Of a stretch of DNA of 64,000 nt, positions 11,349 to 22,329 are shown piece after piece. Below the pieces are notes generated by a model. It had not been told where the DNA came from. It did not search any database and saw only the letters and a program-made list of their open reading frames with translations. A program made the position numbers and the translations under genes. Source of the DNA: Cunninghamia lanceolata (Eukaryota > Streptophyta > Pinopsida > Cupressales > Cupressaceae); assembly GCA_027924645.1 (NCBI GenBank), contig BSBN01001198.1, positions 2,232,001-2,296,000 on the forward strand, read 5' to 3'. The number at the start of each line of letters is the position of its first letter. Position 1 is the first letter of the stretch.

Positions 11349-11944
11349 ATCAGCATGGACTGTGGAAATATAATGTCTACAGCTTTGATATTAGCTATGT
11401 TTTCTTGCTGCAGTATATTGTTTGGAGTTTCAGTTAATGATCAGCTGAGTATTGAAGTATTTCTACTATTTTTTCCAGTATTAAGAGGTTTAATATTCTG
11501 CTCTGCCAGAAAATAGTATTGATTTAAAGTTGATATTAATATTCTGTAATTGTTCTGGAAGGCTTGCCACCAGAACCAGCTTATTCATAGTTTCATAATT
11601 GTATTTACACTATAGAGCTGTGCGGCCTACTGCCAGCAATGTTTTTTTCTAATTTAATTCTAGAGACCGTATGCTCTCACCCTTCCCATTCTGGGATCTT
11701 GGTGATCAGAAAGTGCTAAAATCCGTGCATAAATATTAGCTTATTGTCAAGATTATCAGATATCTCAGTTTGGGACATTACACTTAATCCCGCTTGGATT
11801 ATGATTAATGAATTCTACAATAAGTTTGTGTACAAAGTTACTTCCATCCTTCATTAATTACAAAACCAGTTACTTGACCAGCACAAAATTTGCACTCCAC
11901 TGTTTCAATGTAAATGATTAACATATTGAATAAAATATACATAC
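11349..11944. other. Non-coding stretch downstream of exon 2 (probably intron 2)
   Basis: This follows the GTATGT donor at the end of exon 2 on the minus strand, so it is probably the start of intron 2 of the CCDC93 gene. It contains the LTR-type terminus GGGACATTACA ending at 11777. No further CCDC93 exon is recognised here or further left. Confidence 0.5.
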
Positions 11945-12104
11945 CTCATCTCCAAGATCTTCCCGCATGGCTAAAACTCTCTTAACAAGCCATTGGACAA
12001 CAGGATATACAGCTTGGTAATCTAGACCTTGAATCTGATGTGCTCGAAGTGGGTAAGGACATGCCATATTCTGCAAAGCTGCTTCTATAGACTCTCCAAC
12101 TATT
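11945..12104 (-). CDS. CCDC93: CCDC93 homologue, exon 2
   Basis: This 160-nt exon encodes VGESIEAALQNMACPYPLRA, then HQIQGLDYQAVYPVVQWLVK and RVLAMREDLGDE. The HQIQGxD...PVVQWLVKR signature is diagnostic for the conserved N-terminal domain of CCDC93. The minus-strand acceptor is TTCTGCAG before the exon and the donor is GAG followed by GTATGT. The phase fits exon 1 exactly: AT from exon 1 plus A from exon 2 makes Ile. The reading frame has no stop. In animals CCDC93 joins CCDC22 and COMMD proteins in the CCC part of the Commander complex, which recycles membrane cargo from endosomes with retriever and WASH. The same role in plants is inferred. The product is incomplete in this window: the coiled-coil region must lie in later exons, probably to the left. 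Confidence 0.9.
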
Positions 12105-13902
12105 CTGCATTTTTAGAACCAAATACAATTTAGGCACGGTATTTATTTTATGTGTTTTAGGGCCCTCCAAATTCCTCAATTGCATTCAGACAATTCAAAT
12201 GAACTCTTGATTCTTGAACACTGATGCAACACAAATTTTATAAACATTCTTCCACACGTAAGAAGTGAGACATACTAAGATGGCCATAATTTAATAACTG
12301 CCATTCTTGTGTTTATTCAAAAGAAAATACTTTTCAACCATACCCCCGAAAAGTAGAATTTTCTTGTTTAAGAAAAAAAATAATGGGATCATTATTGCTT
12401 GCAAAAAATTGATGTACTATAATTTCGTTAATTTCAATCTATGTATCTTGGCACCATTGGTGTTATGTGTCCATTCAAATTGGTGTTATGCTAATAATTT
12501 CCAGCTGCATCATTACAGAAATCCATAGCATGGCAGTTCTGATAGTAGCCATGTAACAATATTCAGGGGTTGTCAATTCTCCTTCAAACAATGTATCAAA
12601 AAATGGAGATTGTTTTACAGCCCATCACAAATCCTATAGTTTTTAGGCTCCTATCAGATAGCTGGGTGCTATTTTCTTACCTTAGCTGTCCATGTTCAGA
12701 ATGAATTGTAAGAGTTACATGGCCCTTTCTGTTGAAAGTGATTTTTTGGCATTGCCCAGACCTGATTTATGTAGGCATGGCTTTTCTTTATGAACTGATG
12801 TAGGTCTGGGCAATACCAAAAAATCACTTTCAACAGAAAGGGCCATGTAACCCTTACAATTCTTTCTGAACATGGACAGGTATATATATAGCAGAATTGC
12901 TTGAAGAGCATCCTCAAAAAGTTCCAAACTGCTTGAAGACAGTGTCGCCAGATTCTTCTCCCAGGGTTTGTAGCTCCAGCACCCAGATATTCTTGGACTC
13001 TCCGAATTGTCAATTCTAACCTGACTTGGGAAACGTAAGAAAATGTTGAAATGCACTCAGTGCAGAAAATGTAATATTCAAGAAGTGCATATGGTGACCT
13101 TTGTTGTTTCGCATGTCACTTAGGAATGTGATCTATTCAGTTAGATCAGGGTTCAAATGAGATTATTAAGTGGATTTCTGGCCTCTTTTTAATGGTCATT
13201 TAAAGTCTTGAAGAATATGCAAAACAATAGGTTTGTATAGACTTGCCCGTAGCTGCAGCAGAATGAATTAATCATTCTGGGATGTATTTATTCTTCAAGT
13301 TCGTATTTTTTTGATTCAGCATGTGAGTGTTTCAATTTTCAAGAAGTTAGGTTTTCATTTCACTGCCTTTTTTACTAGTAATGTTTCTCCAATTGTATAT
13401 TTGAAAACATCTACGTGTAGCCAAATCCCCACTTCATAATTTGAAAGCCATGCTGCATAGGCACCCAAATCAAACCTGTATTTATGATTGTGTACAACCA
13501 GAGTAGACCTGATGTTGAAGGCATGTGTAGTCTATAAAAGAGGGCAAAGATTCGAATCGAATGTCGAATAGAATTATAGACCTACTTAAACAAAATATAA
13601 GATAAATGGAAAGCCAGTTTCCTTATGAGCTTCATCTCATAGACGAAGTTGATTTCTAGCTGGAGGGAAACCTAAAAACTATCTTTACCTTACATTGCAA
13701 TGATGTATACTCACTTCTGGACAAATTCTACTTATATGAGCAAGCAAAACATCTACTTTTCTGGTTGCATCATTATTGAGAATGTAAAAGCACACCCCTA
13801 ACTAAACTAGACATTGATTCTATCCCTCAGACTTCAAATTATAATTAATCCACAGAGGACGAAAGTATTAAAAACAGGGGGAAGAAGCCTAATCGTACAT
13901 AC
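12105..13902 (-). other. CCDC93 intron 1
   Basis: A 1,798-bp GT-AG intron between the two exons, with donor GTATGT and acceptor TGCAG on the minus strand. It is AT-rich, with no coding sequence on either strand that I can support. It contains the long hairpin at 12686-12879. Confidence 0.85.
12686..12879. repeat. Near-perfect 78-bp inverted repeat inside CCDC93 intron 1
   Basis: Arms 12686-12763 and 12802-12879 are inverted copies with three mismatches in 78 bp; the outer end is CTGTCCATGTTCAGAATG. The loop is 38 nt. The high arm identity points to a recent inverted duplication, a foldback transposon or a small-RNA precursor-like hairpin. No terminal target duplication is clear. Confidence 0.9.
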
Positions 13903-14120
13903 ATCTTTTCACCGAGAGTGGCTTCGTCATTGTAGAAGAGGAGGTCGTAAGGAATGTGAATGTCGGCGTTGGATGCAGTGATGCACCAGGCCAACCCTCC
14001 TGTCAATTTATCGAAGGGGGAAAGGGATGAAATCCTTGCCCGGAAATACCCTCCCTCCAACAGAACATCCACTATTTTCTGCAACACCTCCTCCTCCTCC
14101 CCCTTCTCTACCACCTCCAT
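13903..14120 (-). CDS. CCDC93: CCDC93 homologue, exon 1 (start of protein)
   Basis: The exon starts at ATG 14120 (MEVVEKGEEEEVLQKIVDVL) and has 72 codons plus two bases. It contains GGYFRARISSLSPFDKLTGG followed by LAWCIT, which matches the start of the conserved N-terminal (calponin-homology-like) domain of CCDC93: GYFRAR, SPFDK, GG and WCI. The acidic opening is typical. The donor AT/GTATGT at 13903/13902 joins in phase to exon 2 to give GEK-II-VGES. The ATG is the first in frame; the bases just upstream, CATATGAAAAAATGG, give an A-rich start context. The 300 bp upstream are AT-rich, and a LINE begins about 300 bp away. The two exons encode an uninterrupted 126 residues, so the gene shows no sign of decay. 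Confidence 0.92.
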
Positions 14121-14420
14121 TTTTTCATATGTTCAACCCAAAAAAGGCTTTCGTATATTATACTCCAAAGTTAATGTTTTGCTATTTCAAAATTTATGGG
14201 AAATTATAAATATTTTAAAGTTTTTGGTGTTATGGTCAATCATTTTTCATTTTTTTTCTCAATTTTTTTTTTAATTTTTAATATTTATAATTATATAAAT
14301 AATAATAATATATATGTATTTAAAAATTTATTGGTTTGTATTTGATAATATTTTAATTTAATGTTTTGTTGCGAAACTATTTTACATTGAATAATGCTGA
14401 TTGTGAAATTGAACACAGTG
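14121..14420. other. AT-rich upstream region of the CCDC93 gene
   Basis: About 300 bp of very AT-rich DNA lies between the CCDC93 start and the neighbouring LINE. It would contain the gene's promoter and 5'UTR. TATA-like sequences are many and none stands out. Confidence 0.4.
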
Positions 14421-14422
14421 CA

Positions 14423-15590
14423 TGTGGAAATTTAGTCTTGCATTTGAAAAAATTAGATTTTGTAAATTAGGGTTTCATATTTTAGTATTTTTTCGATCAT
14501 TTTTGAGTTGCAAGTTCATGGTTGACCCACATGGGTTGCTAGGTCCCTCTCAACTCTCTTTTAAACAAGTTGTGCTTGGTCATTGTGCTAAGCATTCCCT
14601 ACATGAGGCTAATGTAGCGAATATTCTTGTTGATCTGGCTCAAAGGCAACAAGTTTCTTTGAAAAAATATATGATTTTAAAATCAACGGTTGCCTCCCTT
14701 AGAGCACGAAGATTCCCACAGTTATTTTTAATCATGACTTTATGGCAAAGGATTTAGTTTTTTTTTTTTTTTCGAAGGCATACCCATTATTTGTAAATTC
14801 ATGGGGATTAGATTGAATGTGAGGATGCTGGAAGATTGGGCTCATAAAGCTTGGCTGGTAGAAGGAGATGTGGAGATAACCATGGTTGTCAATGGTTATT
14901 TTTTTGTCACTAATAATGTCTTTGACTATGCCTGGATTTTCTAAGGAGGCCCTTATTTCTTCAAGCATGCAGGTCTTTTTGTGAAACCCTAGCATATAGA
15001 TTTCATCTTGACAAAGGAACTCCTTTCTAAGGTCCTGGTTTGGATTCATCTCTTTATCTTTCTACTGATTTTCTAAAAAAATGAATCCCTACAAGTTTTA
15101 AGTGACTCGTTGGGTTCTTATTTGGGCACTTCATAGATTAGCAAGGGAAAAAAAATTCTAGTTATGCCTAAATCTATGTTGAACTAGATTTAAATAAACC
15201 CTTGCTTGAAGCTCTCAATATTTAGGTGGGGGATTTGGTTTGGCATCAAACTCTATATTATGAAGCCATCCCTTTCATGTAGGGAATATCACCATTATGG
15301 ACATTTGTTTCACGATTGTCCCTAGCTTAAATCCAGTTATACTTTTGAGAGATTGGCACATGATGATGAAAAGGATAAACAACAAATTCAACAAAGTAAT
15401 CAAGAGCTTAAATCTAGTCATTCTAATGCCAATGGATTTAATATGGTTTATAGAAAAGGTAAAGTTTTATTTGCTCCAAGCCCTAGAAGACTTAAAGTTG
15501 GTAATACAAAGAAAAATAAGTTTGTTATTTTAGGAGAAATTCCACCAGATTTTAGGATGATCATGATGAAAACCAAGAATGGATGGTAGT
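14423..15590 (+). pseudogene. LINE ORF1 remnant (DUF4283-like and zinc knuckle)
   Basis: Pieces read KAYPLFVNSWGLD, LSKVLVWIHLFIF and CREYHHYGHLFHDCP across several frames. This is the order expected of the DUF4283 RNA-binding part and a decayed CCHC knuckle. A basic/polar tail follows (YRKGKVLFAPSPRRLKVGNT). A long T run at 14757-14772 breaks the frame. The protein would coat LINE RNA; it is not functional here. Confidence 0.6.
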
Positions 15591-16156
15591 AGATCAAAGG
15601 AATGATTTGAAATTATGTAGTATCAAGAAAATCAAGGAAAACTAAAGGATGTTATTTTTTCCACTGATAAGTAGGATCATACAACACAATCTTCACTTTT
15701 TGAGGATTTCTAGAGAGATTTTAAATATGTATGTTGTCATAGGTAGTGTCCACCATGCACATTTGGCATCAAGTAAGTCTATTATTTCTACCTAGAACCC
15801 TCTTTTTATTCTTAACAACTCTCAAACTCTTGAAGCTTAGGAGACTTCTCTTGCCTTTGAAAAGATTGAATGTGTGCCTAAAACCCTACCACGTACTTTG
15901 ATAAACAAGAAAAATTGTCTATTTTTCATTTAGAAGATAACTTGAAAATAGAACCTTTCAAAGAAAATAAGAAAAGGACCATTCAAACTAGGTTTTAGGT
16001 ATTAAACAAAGTCAGAGTAAAAAATAAAGGGGAGAGGAAGATCTTAAAACAAGTTGTAAGATTGACCATGATAAGACCAAACATTTGGGAGAACACCTAT
16101 TAGCGTCAAGTCTTCTCTATCAATTAGATTCATTCCTCCCTCACTCATCTTAATTA

Positions 16157-16990
16157 GGATCGTTTCCTGGAATGTGGGGGGGCTTAGCAACAAACCTAGA
16201 CAAGATGTTGTTAGAAGAATGATTAAAGAATCTAATCCTTTTATGTTGTTAATTCAAGAAACTGAGCTTCCTAAAAAATCTACTAAAAATGTTGGTTGCA
16301 ATATAGGTAGATGCTACAAAAGTATTGCTATATCAACCCATGGTCTATTTGGTGGTCTTATATGTGTTTGGGATTCTAGATATTTCTCCAATAAAAATTA
16401 AGCTGCAATGGTGGTTTCTCTTTAGAAGAGATTCTCATGAAGAGTAATATAAGTGTCTTGATCATTAATTATTATGCACCCCAAGATCTCTAAGGTAAGG
16501 TTAAACTTTGGGATAATTTGAAGGCTCACTAAGGGGCTTCTCCTTGAGACTATCTTTGGATCATTGAAGGTGACTTTAATGATATGTTATTCCTTAATGA
16601 AGAAAGAGTGGACTTCCTTCCCTCCCTTAGGCCAATCTTCTCAAACAAAACATTAATTAGCTTTAGTTAATGAATATCCCCCCAAGCAATGGCTCTTACA
16701 CTTGGAAAAATTAGAGAATTGGAGATGCCTTCATTATAGAATGATTAGATAGATTTTTGGTTAGTGACTCTTGGCCTTCTCGGTGCCTTAGGCTTGCTTC
16801 TTCCATCCTAGCAATTGCAGGTTCATATCACTAGCTCATTGTTCTGCACTAAGAATGAGACTTTAAGCCTTGAAATTCCCCTTTTAGATTTTAGCTCATT
16901 GGTTAAAATAAGATGACATGGAAGATAAGATTAAATTATGGTGCTAGGAATGGAAACCTTATCATGGAACGACTATATGTTGTGTTTCAT
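16157..16990 (+). pseudogene. LINE endonuclease domain remnant
   Basis: RIVSWNVGGLSNKPRQDVVR followed by RMIKESNPFMLLIQETELPK is the start of an apurinic-type endonuclease: the N of SWNVGGL and the E of QETEL are catalytic in the family. ISTHGLFGGLICVWDS follows. Stops break the frame from about 16400. The enzyme would nick target DNA for target-primed reverse transcription. Confidence 0.8.
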
Positions 16991-17459
16991 AAATTATGTC
17001 TTACCATGTAAAAGCTAAAAGAATCGAATATTTCCTCATGTGGTGATATTATGCAAAGGAAGAGGAGTATTTTGTCCACATTGGCAAAGATCCAAGGTTA
17101 TATTTAGGAACAAAGTTTAAGTAAGCATCTCTTAACACAAGAATCTAAAGTCCAGAAGGAATTAGACAAAACTAAGCTTCAAGAGGAAATCACATGGCGA
17201 CAAAAATATTATGCTAAATGGTTACAAGTATGGGATGTGAATTCTTTTTTCTTCCATCACTTTATTGCAGCTTAGAAACATTATGATGCCTTTGAGGAGA
17301 TCCAAAGACATAATGGGTCCAAGATTGAATTTATTTAGGATATCCAATTACAAGTTGTTTCTCACTTTCATGAGTTGTTGAAATCCCCCCACTAATTTAT
17401 TTATTGATAATAAACACATCATTTTGTGTTGTATTCCTAAAATCACTCCCCTTAAGGTA

Positions 17460-19010
17460 ATTCATTTCTTAATGGTCCTATTTCTATGGAAGAGCTAGAG
17501 TGGGTGGTCTGTATGATGAAAAAAGATAAAACCCTAGGTCTGAATGGATTTCCTATTGAATTTTTTCAAGCTTTCTAGGATTATGTCAAAGATGACATTT
17601 TGGAGGGTTCTGAGGAGTTGCATACCTCAAAATAAATGTTAAAAGCTCTTAATAACTCTATTCTTACTCTAATTCCTAATAAAGATCATGTTTTGAATTC
17701 TTTTTTGATGTCCAACCTATAGCTCTTTGTCTAGACATTTATATGTGAATATAAATGCCAAGATTAGCTCATTCAAGAGTTGTCCAAACATTTATATTAG
17801 TGTGTCTAGACAACTCTTGAATGAACAAAAGTCTTAGGTGTTCTTCCACATCAACCTTCACACTCAAGAATAGATTGCAAATATTCTTCATTTCCAAGTT
17901 ACTTTTCATCCTTTTAGATATTTGAGAATCCCTGTTTCTCCCACTTGCCTCGGAAAAAATTCTAGAACGTTATGATGGATTGTATTCAAAATCATATTGG
18001 TCATTGGACACATAGATATATTTCTTTAGTTAGTTGTAAAGTCCTCAAAGTTGTGATGTAATTTTCTCATTTTATAGATTTATGGCTCTTGCAACTTCGA
18101 AAGTTATCCTTCATGATTTGGACTATAGAATGAGAAAGTTTATTTGGGAAGGAAATTCTAATAAAAAGGAATGACATTTGGTTAATGGCTATAAACTTTG
18201 TCAACCCAAATAGACATGGATTAGGTATGAGATCTTCCCTCCTTAACAATGTGGCATTATCCCCCAAATTGTATTAGAGATGGTGTATGGAGGAATAAGC
18301 CCTGCGGGGGAGAATCATTAATCTCAAGTACTTGAATTTGGACAATCATTCTTTCATTCCCAGGATGATGAACCTTGGAAAGGGTTCTCAGATATGGAAA
18401 ATAATGAATCTGGGAAGTAATATGATAAAAGTTGGCCTCTTCTGGATTATTTGAAAAGGTGACCTTGCTCTTTTTGGGAAAATGCGTGGGATCAACATAG
18501 TCCTCTCTATGTAGAATTTCCTAATCTCCTTGACTTAAGTTATAAATTTGTCAAAGCTTGTTGGATCTATGTTTCTAATTTTTAGTGTTATATCATGCAA
18601 GATGGTGTGAATATTTGGAAATGGAAAACTAAGGATCTCTAGCTAAGTCAACAATTTCCCCTTCCCATTGACTGATTGACTCATATCTTAGCCTCCCAAA
18701 AGGTCTCTTTGGACAAGCATTCTAACATCCTTGGCTAGGGACTGAAAGGATTTGGGATTTACTCAATGTACACATGGCATAAAACTCTTTTGGCAAAAAA
18801 CCTCAAATTTAAGAACTATAAGCTTTAGATAGGGTCTAGCATCCTAAATGTTAGTCAAGCACTAATGCTTTCATGTGGCTATAACTTTAGATAAATGTCT
18901 TCATCAAGACAATCTTTGAAAACATGGTGTTGTTGATCTAAATAAATGTATCCTTAGCGTTCAGGATGAAGAGGATGGAAAACATCTCCTTTTAGCTTGC
19001 CACTTTCCTC
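17460..19010 (+). pseudogene. LINE reverse transcriptase remnant with deleted core
   Basis: MEELEWVVCMMKKDKTLGLN followed by GFPIEFFQAF matches the usual entry motif of LINE reverse transcriptase, and PIALC follows near 17720. The middle of the domain, including the catalytic YADD/FADD-type motif, is not found. About 200 bp of hairpin-rich sequence (17735-17830) replaces it. Frames resume at about 17950 with the C-terminal connection region. Confidence 0.65.
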
Positions 19011-19394
19011 CATTATCTATGGTGCGATATTATGGGAATTTCATGGAACAATTATGATTTTATCTAAGACTCTCTTGTGAATCAAACATGACCCTCTATA
19101 AAGCTAAAATTCCTTAATATGTTGCATGATAATGTTCCTAGTTTGATCTGCTAGAATATATGGTTGAAACACAAGAAGTGGATTTTTATTGGTTCTACTA
19201 AGCACATCAGTTAGGTCTGATGTAGAATAATGGCTAATCTAAAAGAAACTTGTCAGGTGGATTTGTGATTATCATGTGAGTTCTTGGTGGGAATTCAAAG
19301 TTCTTTTGAGAATTGGTATTCATGTAGATTCTCCCTCCATTTCCTCTACCAATAATAACCCTCAATAAGAATAGATAATTAGATTGGCACATCC

Positions 19395-19815
19395 CCCTTT
19401 AGGCTTGGATAACATTAATGTTGATGGAGCTTTGAAAGACAATCATAGAAATGTTGGCATTAGAGGTATATGTTGGGATCACAATGGGAGGATTATTTTC
19501 TAGTTTGTTGGTAGTCTTGGTATTGGTTCTATTAATTTTGTCTAAACTATGGCCATTCACCAAACTCTATTAGAAGCCAAGCAAAGGCATTTTATTGATA
19601 TTGTTTTAGAATACGGCTCCAAAATCTTAGTTGATCACTTCAAAAGATAGGATTCCTCAAACTTTTAGCAATGGCAGTTGAATGAATGTGAAAAATGCAT
19701 TAACATCCTCATTCATGCTTTCAAAGTTGTTAAGTGGAACCATGCTAGAAGGGAAGGAAATCAAGTTGCCAATTTCTTGGCTAAATCAATATCTAGTTTT
19801 AGAAAGACATGAAGG
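19395..19815 (+). pseudogene. LINE C-terminal RNase H remnant
   Basis: LDNINVDGALKDNHRNVGIR followed by GICWDHNGRIIF is an RNase H start (first catalytic Asp in NVDGA). TLLEAKQRHFIDIVLEYGSK holds the Glu region, and HARREGNQVANFLAK the terminal motif. In the third position the usual GDS reads as YGS, so that Asp is lost. Several TAG stops interrupt it. Confidence 0.75.
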
Positions 19816-20275
19816 TTGAAACTAGAGATAACCAAGAATGTCATGCCTAGGACTTGAACAAAAACTCTAGTGTTCTTGTGAATTCTAATTACAAGGCTTC
19901 CCTAAACTCTTGAATTTTGCCAGTACATGCACATTCTTTTTGTGTTCCTCTTTGTTCCCTTGTAGTTAACATTGTTATTTTTATTTGGTTTAAGTGATTT
20001 TCTAACCAATCCTATTTTTTAACATAAAGGCGAGTATTATTTATAGAATTTATGCAATCTTTAGGGGAATGAGTACATATACCTTGTCTATTGGGTTGTA
20101 CAATTCCTATTTTTCTATTGATTATCTATTATCTATCCATTTAAATTTTCATGATTTTCTAGAACTAGTGTGCCATGAGTCTTTTTAAGACTAGCAAGCC
20201 TACTATGTAATCTATTTTTGTTTCAATAAAAAAAAATTACCTTTAAAAATAAATAAATTCTTTTTATTAAAATTT

Positions 20276-20287
20276 CAATTCCTACTT
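20276..20287. repeat. Left 12-bp target site duplication of the second LINE
   Basis: CAATTCCTACTT is repeated exactly at 30199-30210, flanking the second LINE. Confidence 0.9.
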
Positions 20288-20739
20288 ATGATTTTATATA
20301 TAATGGCTCGCAACTGAATTTGGGAATCAGAATCTAAATTTGTTTGAAACAGCGAAGAGACAAGAGAATGGTGTGAGAAGGAGATTGGAACAATGAAGAG
20401 GGGAATCTAGAGAAGATTTCAAAGCCAGGATCATAAAAGAATTTAGGAATGAATGTCGTAGGAGAGATGCAGAAGGATCTATCTGTCATAAATGTTTTCA
20501 AAATCTCAATTTCTCTCAATAGGGGAAGGAAAAAAAGGGTCAATGGTAGCAAAGGCATAAGGGAGTGGACACACAGTGATTGCCTTATTACCAGGTATGA
20601 AGGGAGAAAAAAGATTTGTTTGGTGAGATGGTGGAAGAAGGTAATATTCAACCCCATATCCCTGATTTTGTAATAGGAACTAATAGAACCTCTCTGGGAT
20701 CTAGGGCTAGAGCAAAAAAATTATAAATTCAAAATACAC

Positions 20740-21770
20740 AGGCGCTAAATGTCTCTATTTTGGGTTTAATGGAGAAGGCTTTCTTCATCAAATGGGCAAA
20801 CTTGTGGCCATCTTGGGATATGATCTTAAGCTATTGCAAAATGAATTAGGGTAAGACAATTACCATTAGAAATTTACCCAAGGGTTTCTATTTGGTTATT
20901 TATGAAACAAAGGATAAAAAAGAGGATATTTTGGGAAGTGGGTCATAGATTATGGACGGGGTGGGTTTTTACATCAAATATTGGGAGACAAACTTTGATC
21001 CTGTTAATCATAAAGTTGTAATCACTCCAATGTGGATTAGATTATATAATTTTCCCACATAATATTGGTCTAAAGAGCTTCTCAAGGAGATAGGAAATTT
21101 TTTGGGTTCCTTTTTGTTAGTGGATGTTTCATGGAAGAACTGGGAGAATGGGATCTATGCTCGCATATGTGTTAACTTAAACCTAGCAGAGGATATTCCA
21201 AATAAGATAGAAGTTATCTTAGACAATGGAAGTTGGATGCAAAAGATTGAGGTGGAAGGACCTAATACTCCAATGTTTAATCCAAGGAAGGAAATGGAAC
21301 AAGGGGAAACAATAGGGCATAAGGGGGCTCATGTTTCTCATGACAGTGAATTCAGTGAAGAGGTGACATCTCCCATCAAGGAGAACAAGAAAGAGGAGAA
21401 GGGAGACTGGTTGACAAAGGAGGAATAAAACACAATTTCTCCATCAAAGAAGGAAACTACGGTCATAGAAAATCCCAATATCTTTGATTTAGCTCTGGAT
21501 CTTTTCGACATTACAAATGAGAAAAGAAACTATGTTGCAATTAAGAAAGGGGTGGAAATTGAATTTGTCCCAAAAATAACAATGAGAATAGATGGAGGTG
21601 GTTTAGTAAAAGATACTGGGTTCTCACGAGGTATGGATCCCATGCCCTCTATAGTAGAAGTGGGTATTGTTGACATGGAAAAATTGGAGATAGAGGGTTT
21701 TTCTAGGATGGAGAATTTGGAAGTTCCTGAAATACAATCACTGGAAAAAAGAAGGATAAAATAATCAGAG
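20740..21770 (+). pseudogene. LINE ORF1 remnant (DUF4283-like)
   Basis: Pieces read KTITIRNLPKGFYLVIYETK, ITPMWIRLYNFPT, KEIGNFLGSFLLVDVSWKNW and YARICVNLNLAEDIPNKIEV, in the order of a DUF4283 domain. An acidic and lysine-rich tail (to about 21764) follows, as in other plant LINE ORF1 proteins. Frames change near 20950 and 21100 and several TAG/TGA stops are present. The role would be RNA binding. Confidence 0.75.
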
Positions 21771-22072
21771 GCAACGTTGGAGACTCCAAATTGTGGAGAT
21801 CAGAAAAAGAGAGAGTAGAAACCAAATAAAGAGAAATTGTCTCAGGATAGAGATATGGAGGGACAAATGAAAATAACTTCAATGATGTTGAGGTTTGGGA
21901 AGGGACTGACCCTTCCCAGCGAGCAATGAAGATCACCTCATGGAATGTTAGGGGCTTAAATGCCCCTAACAAAAGATGCTTGGTCAAGTGCCAAATAGAG
22001 AATCAGATGCTGATATATTTATGTTATAGGAAACAAAACTAAATAGCAAGGAAGCTGAATTTATGAAGATGA

Positions 22073-22077
22073 GAATG
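22073..22077. repeat. 5-bp target duplication GAATG (left) of the solo LTR
   Basis: GAATG precedes the LTR and is repeated at 25218-25222. The duplicated pair sits in the LINE endonuclease frame. Confidence 0.85.
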
Positions 22078-22329
22078 TGTTGTTCTCAAAATCAACTACG
22101 CTCGTTTTTGTAAACAACCCCCCTGAAACTTGTCTGTTTCGTGATCTACACTCTAAGGTCGCAAATCGAGATGAGATTATCTTGATCCCGTGTGAAGTCG
22201 TTTGACATTCTAAACTAGTTTGTGACATCTCCTCGAATCGGTTTCTCAATATTCACAAAGATCATTTAAGTCGTAAATTGATTAAAATGTCAATTTTTAG
22301 CCATTTTCAAGAGTTAGTAAATTTTTGAG

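Larger units (their letters stand above)
14421..20236 (+). mobile_element. Decayed L1-type LINE (first copy), about 5.8 kb
   Basis: Domain order on the plus strand is typical of plant L1-type LINEs: ORF1 (DUF4283-like, then a zinc-knuckle-like motif near 15285-15310), endonuclease (from 16157), reverse transcriptase remnants (17470-17730 and 17930 on), and C-terminal RNase H (19400-19800). It ends near an A-rich tail (CAATAAAAAAAAATT, 20224-20236). All frames are broken by many stops and frameshifts. No target duplication could be found, and the 5' boundary is approximate. Confidence 0.8.

Noticed and set aside
12686..12879. Annotated microRNA gene
   Set aside because: Hairpin structure alone is not enough; there is no expression evidence and the arms are longer than usual for a plant MIRNA.
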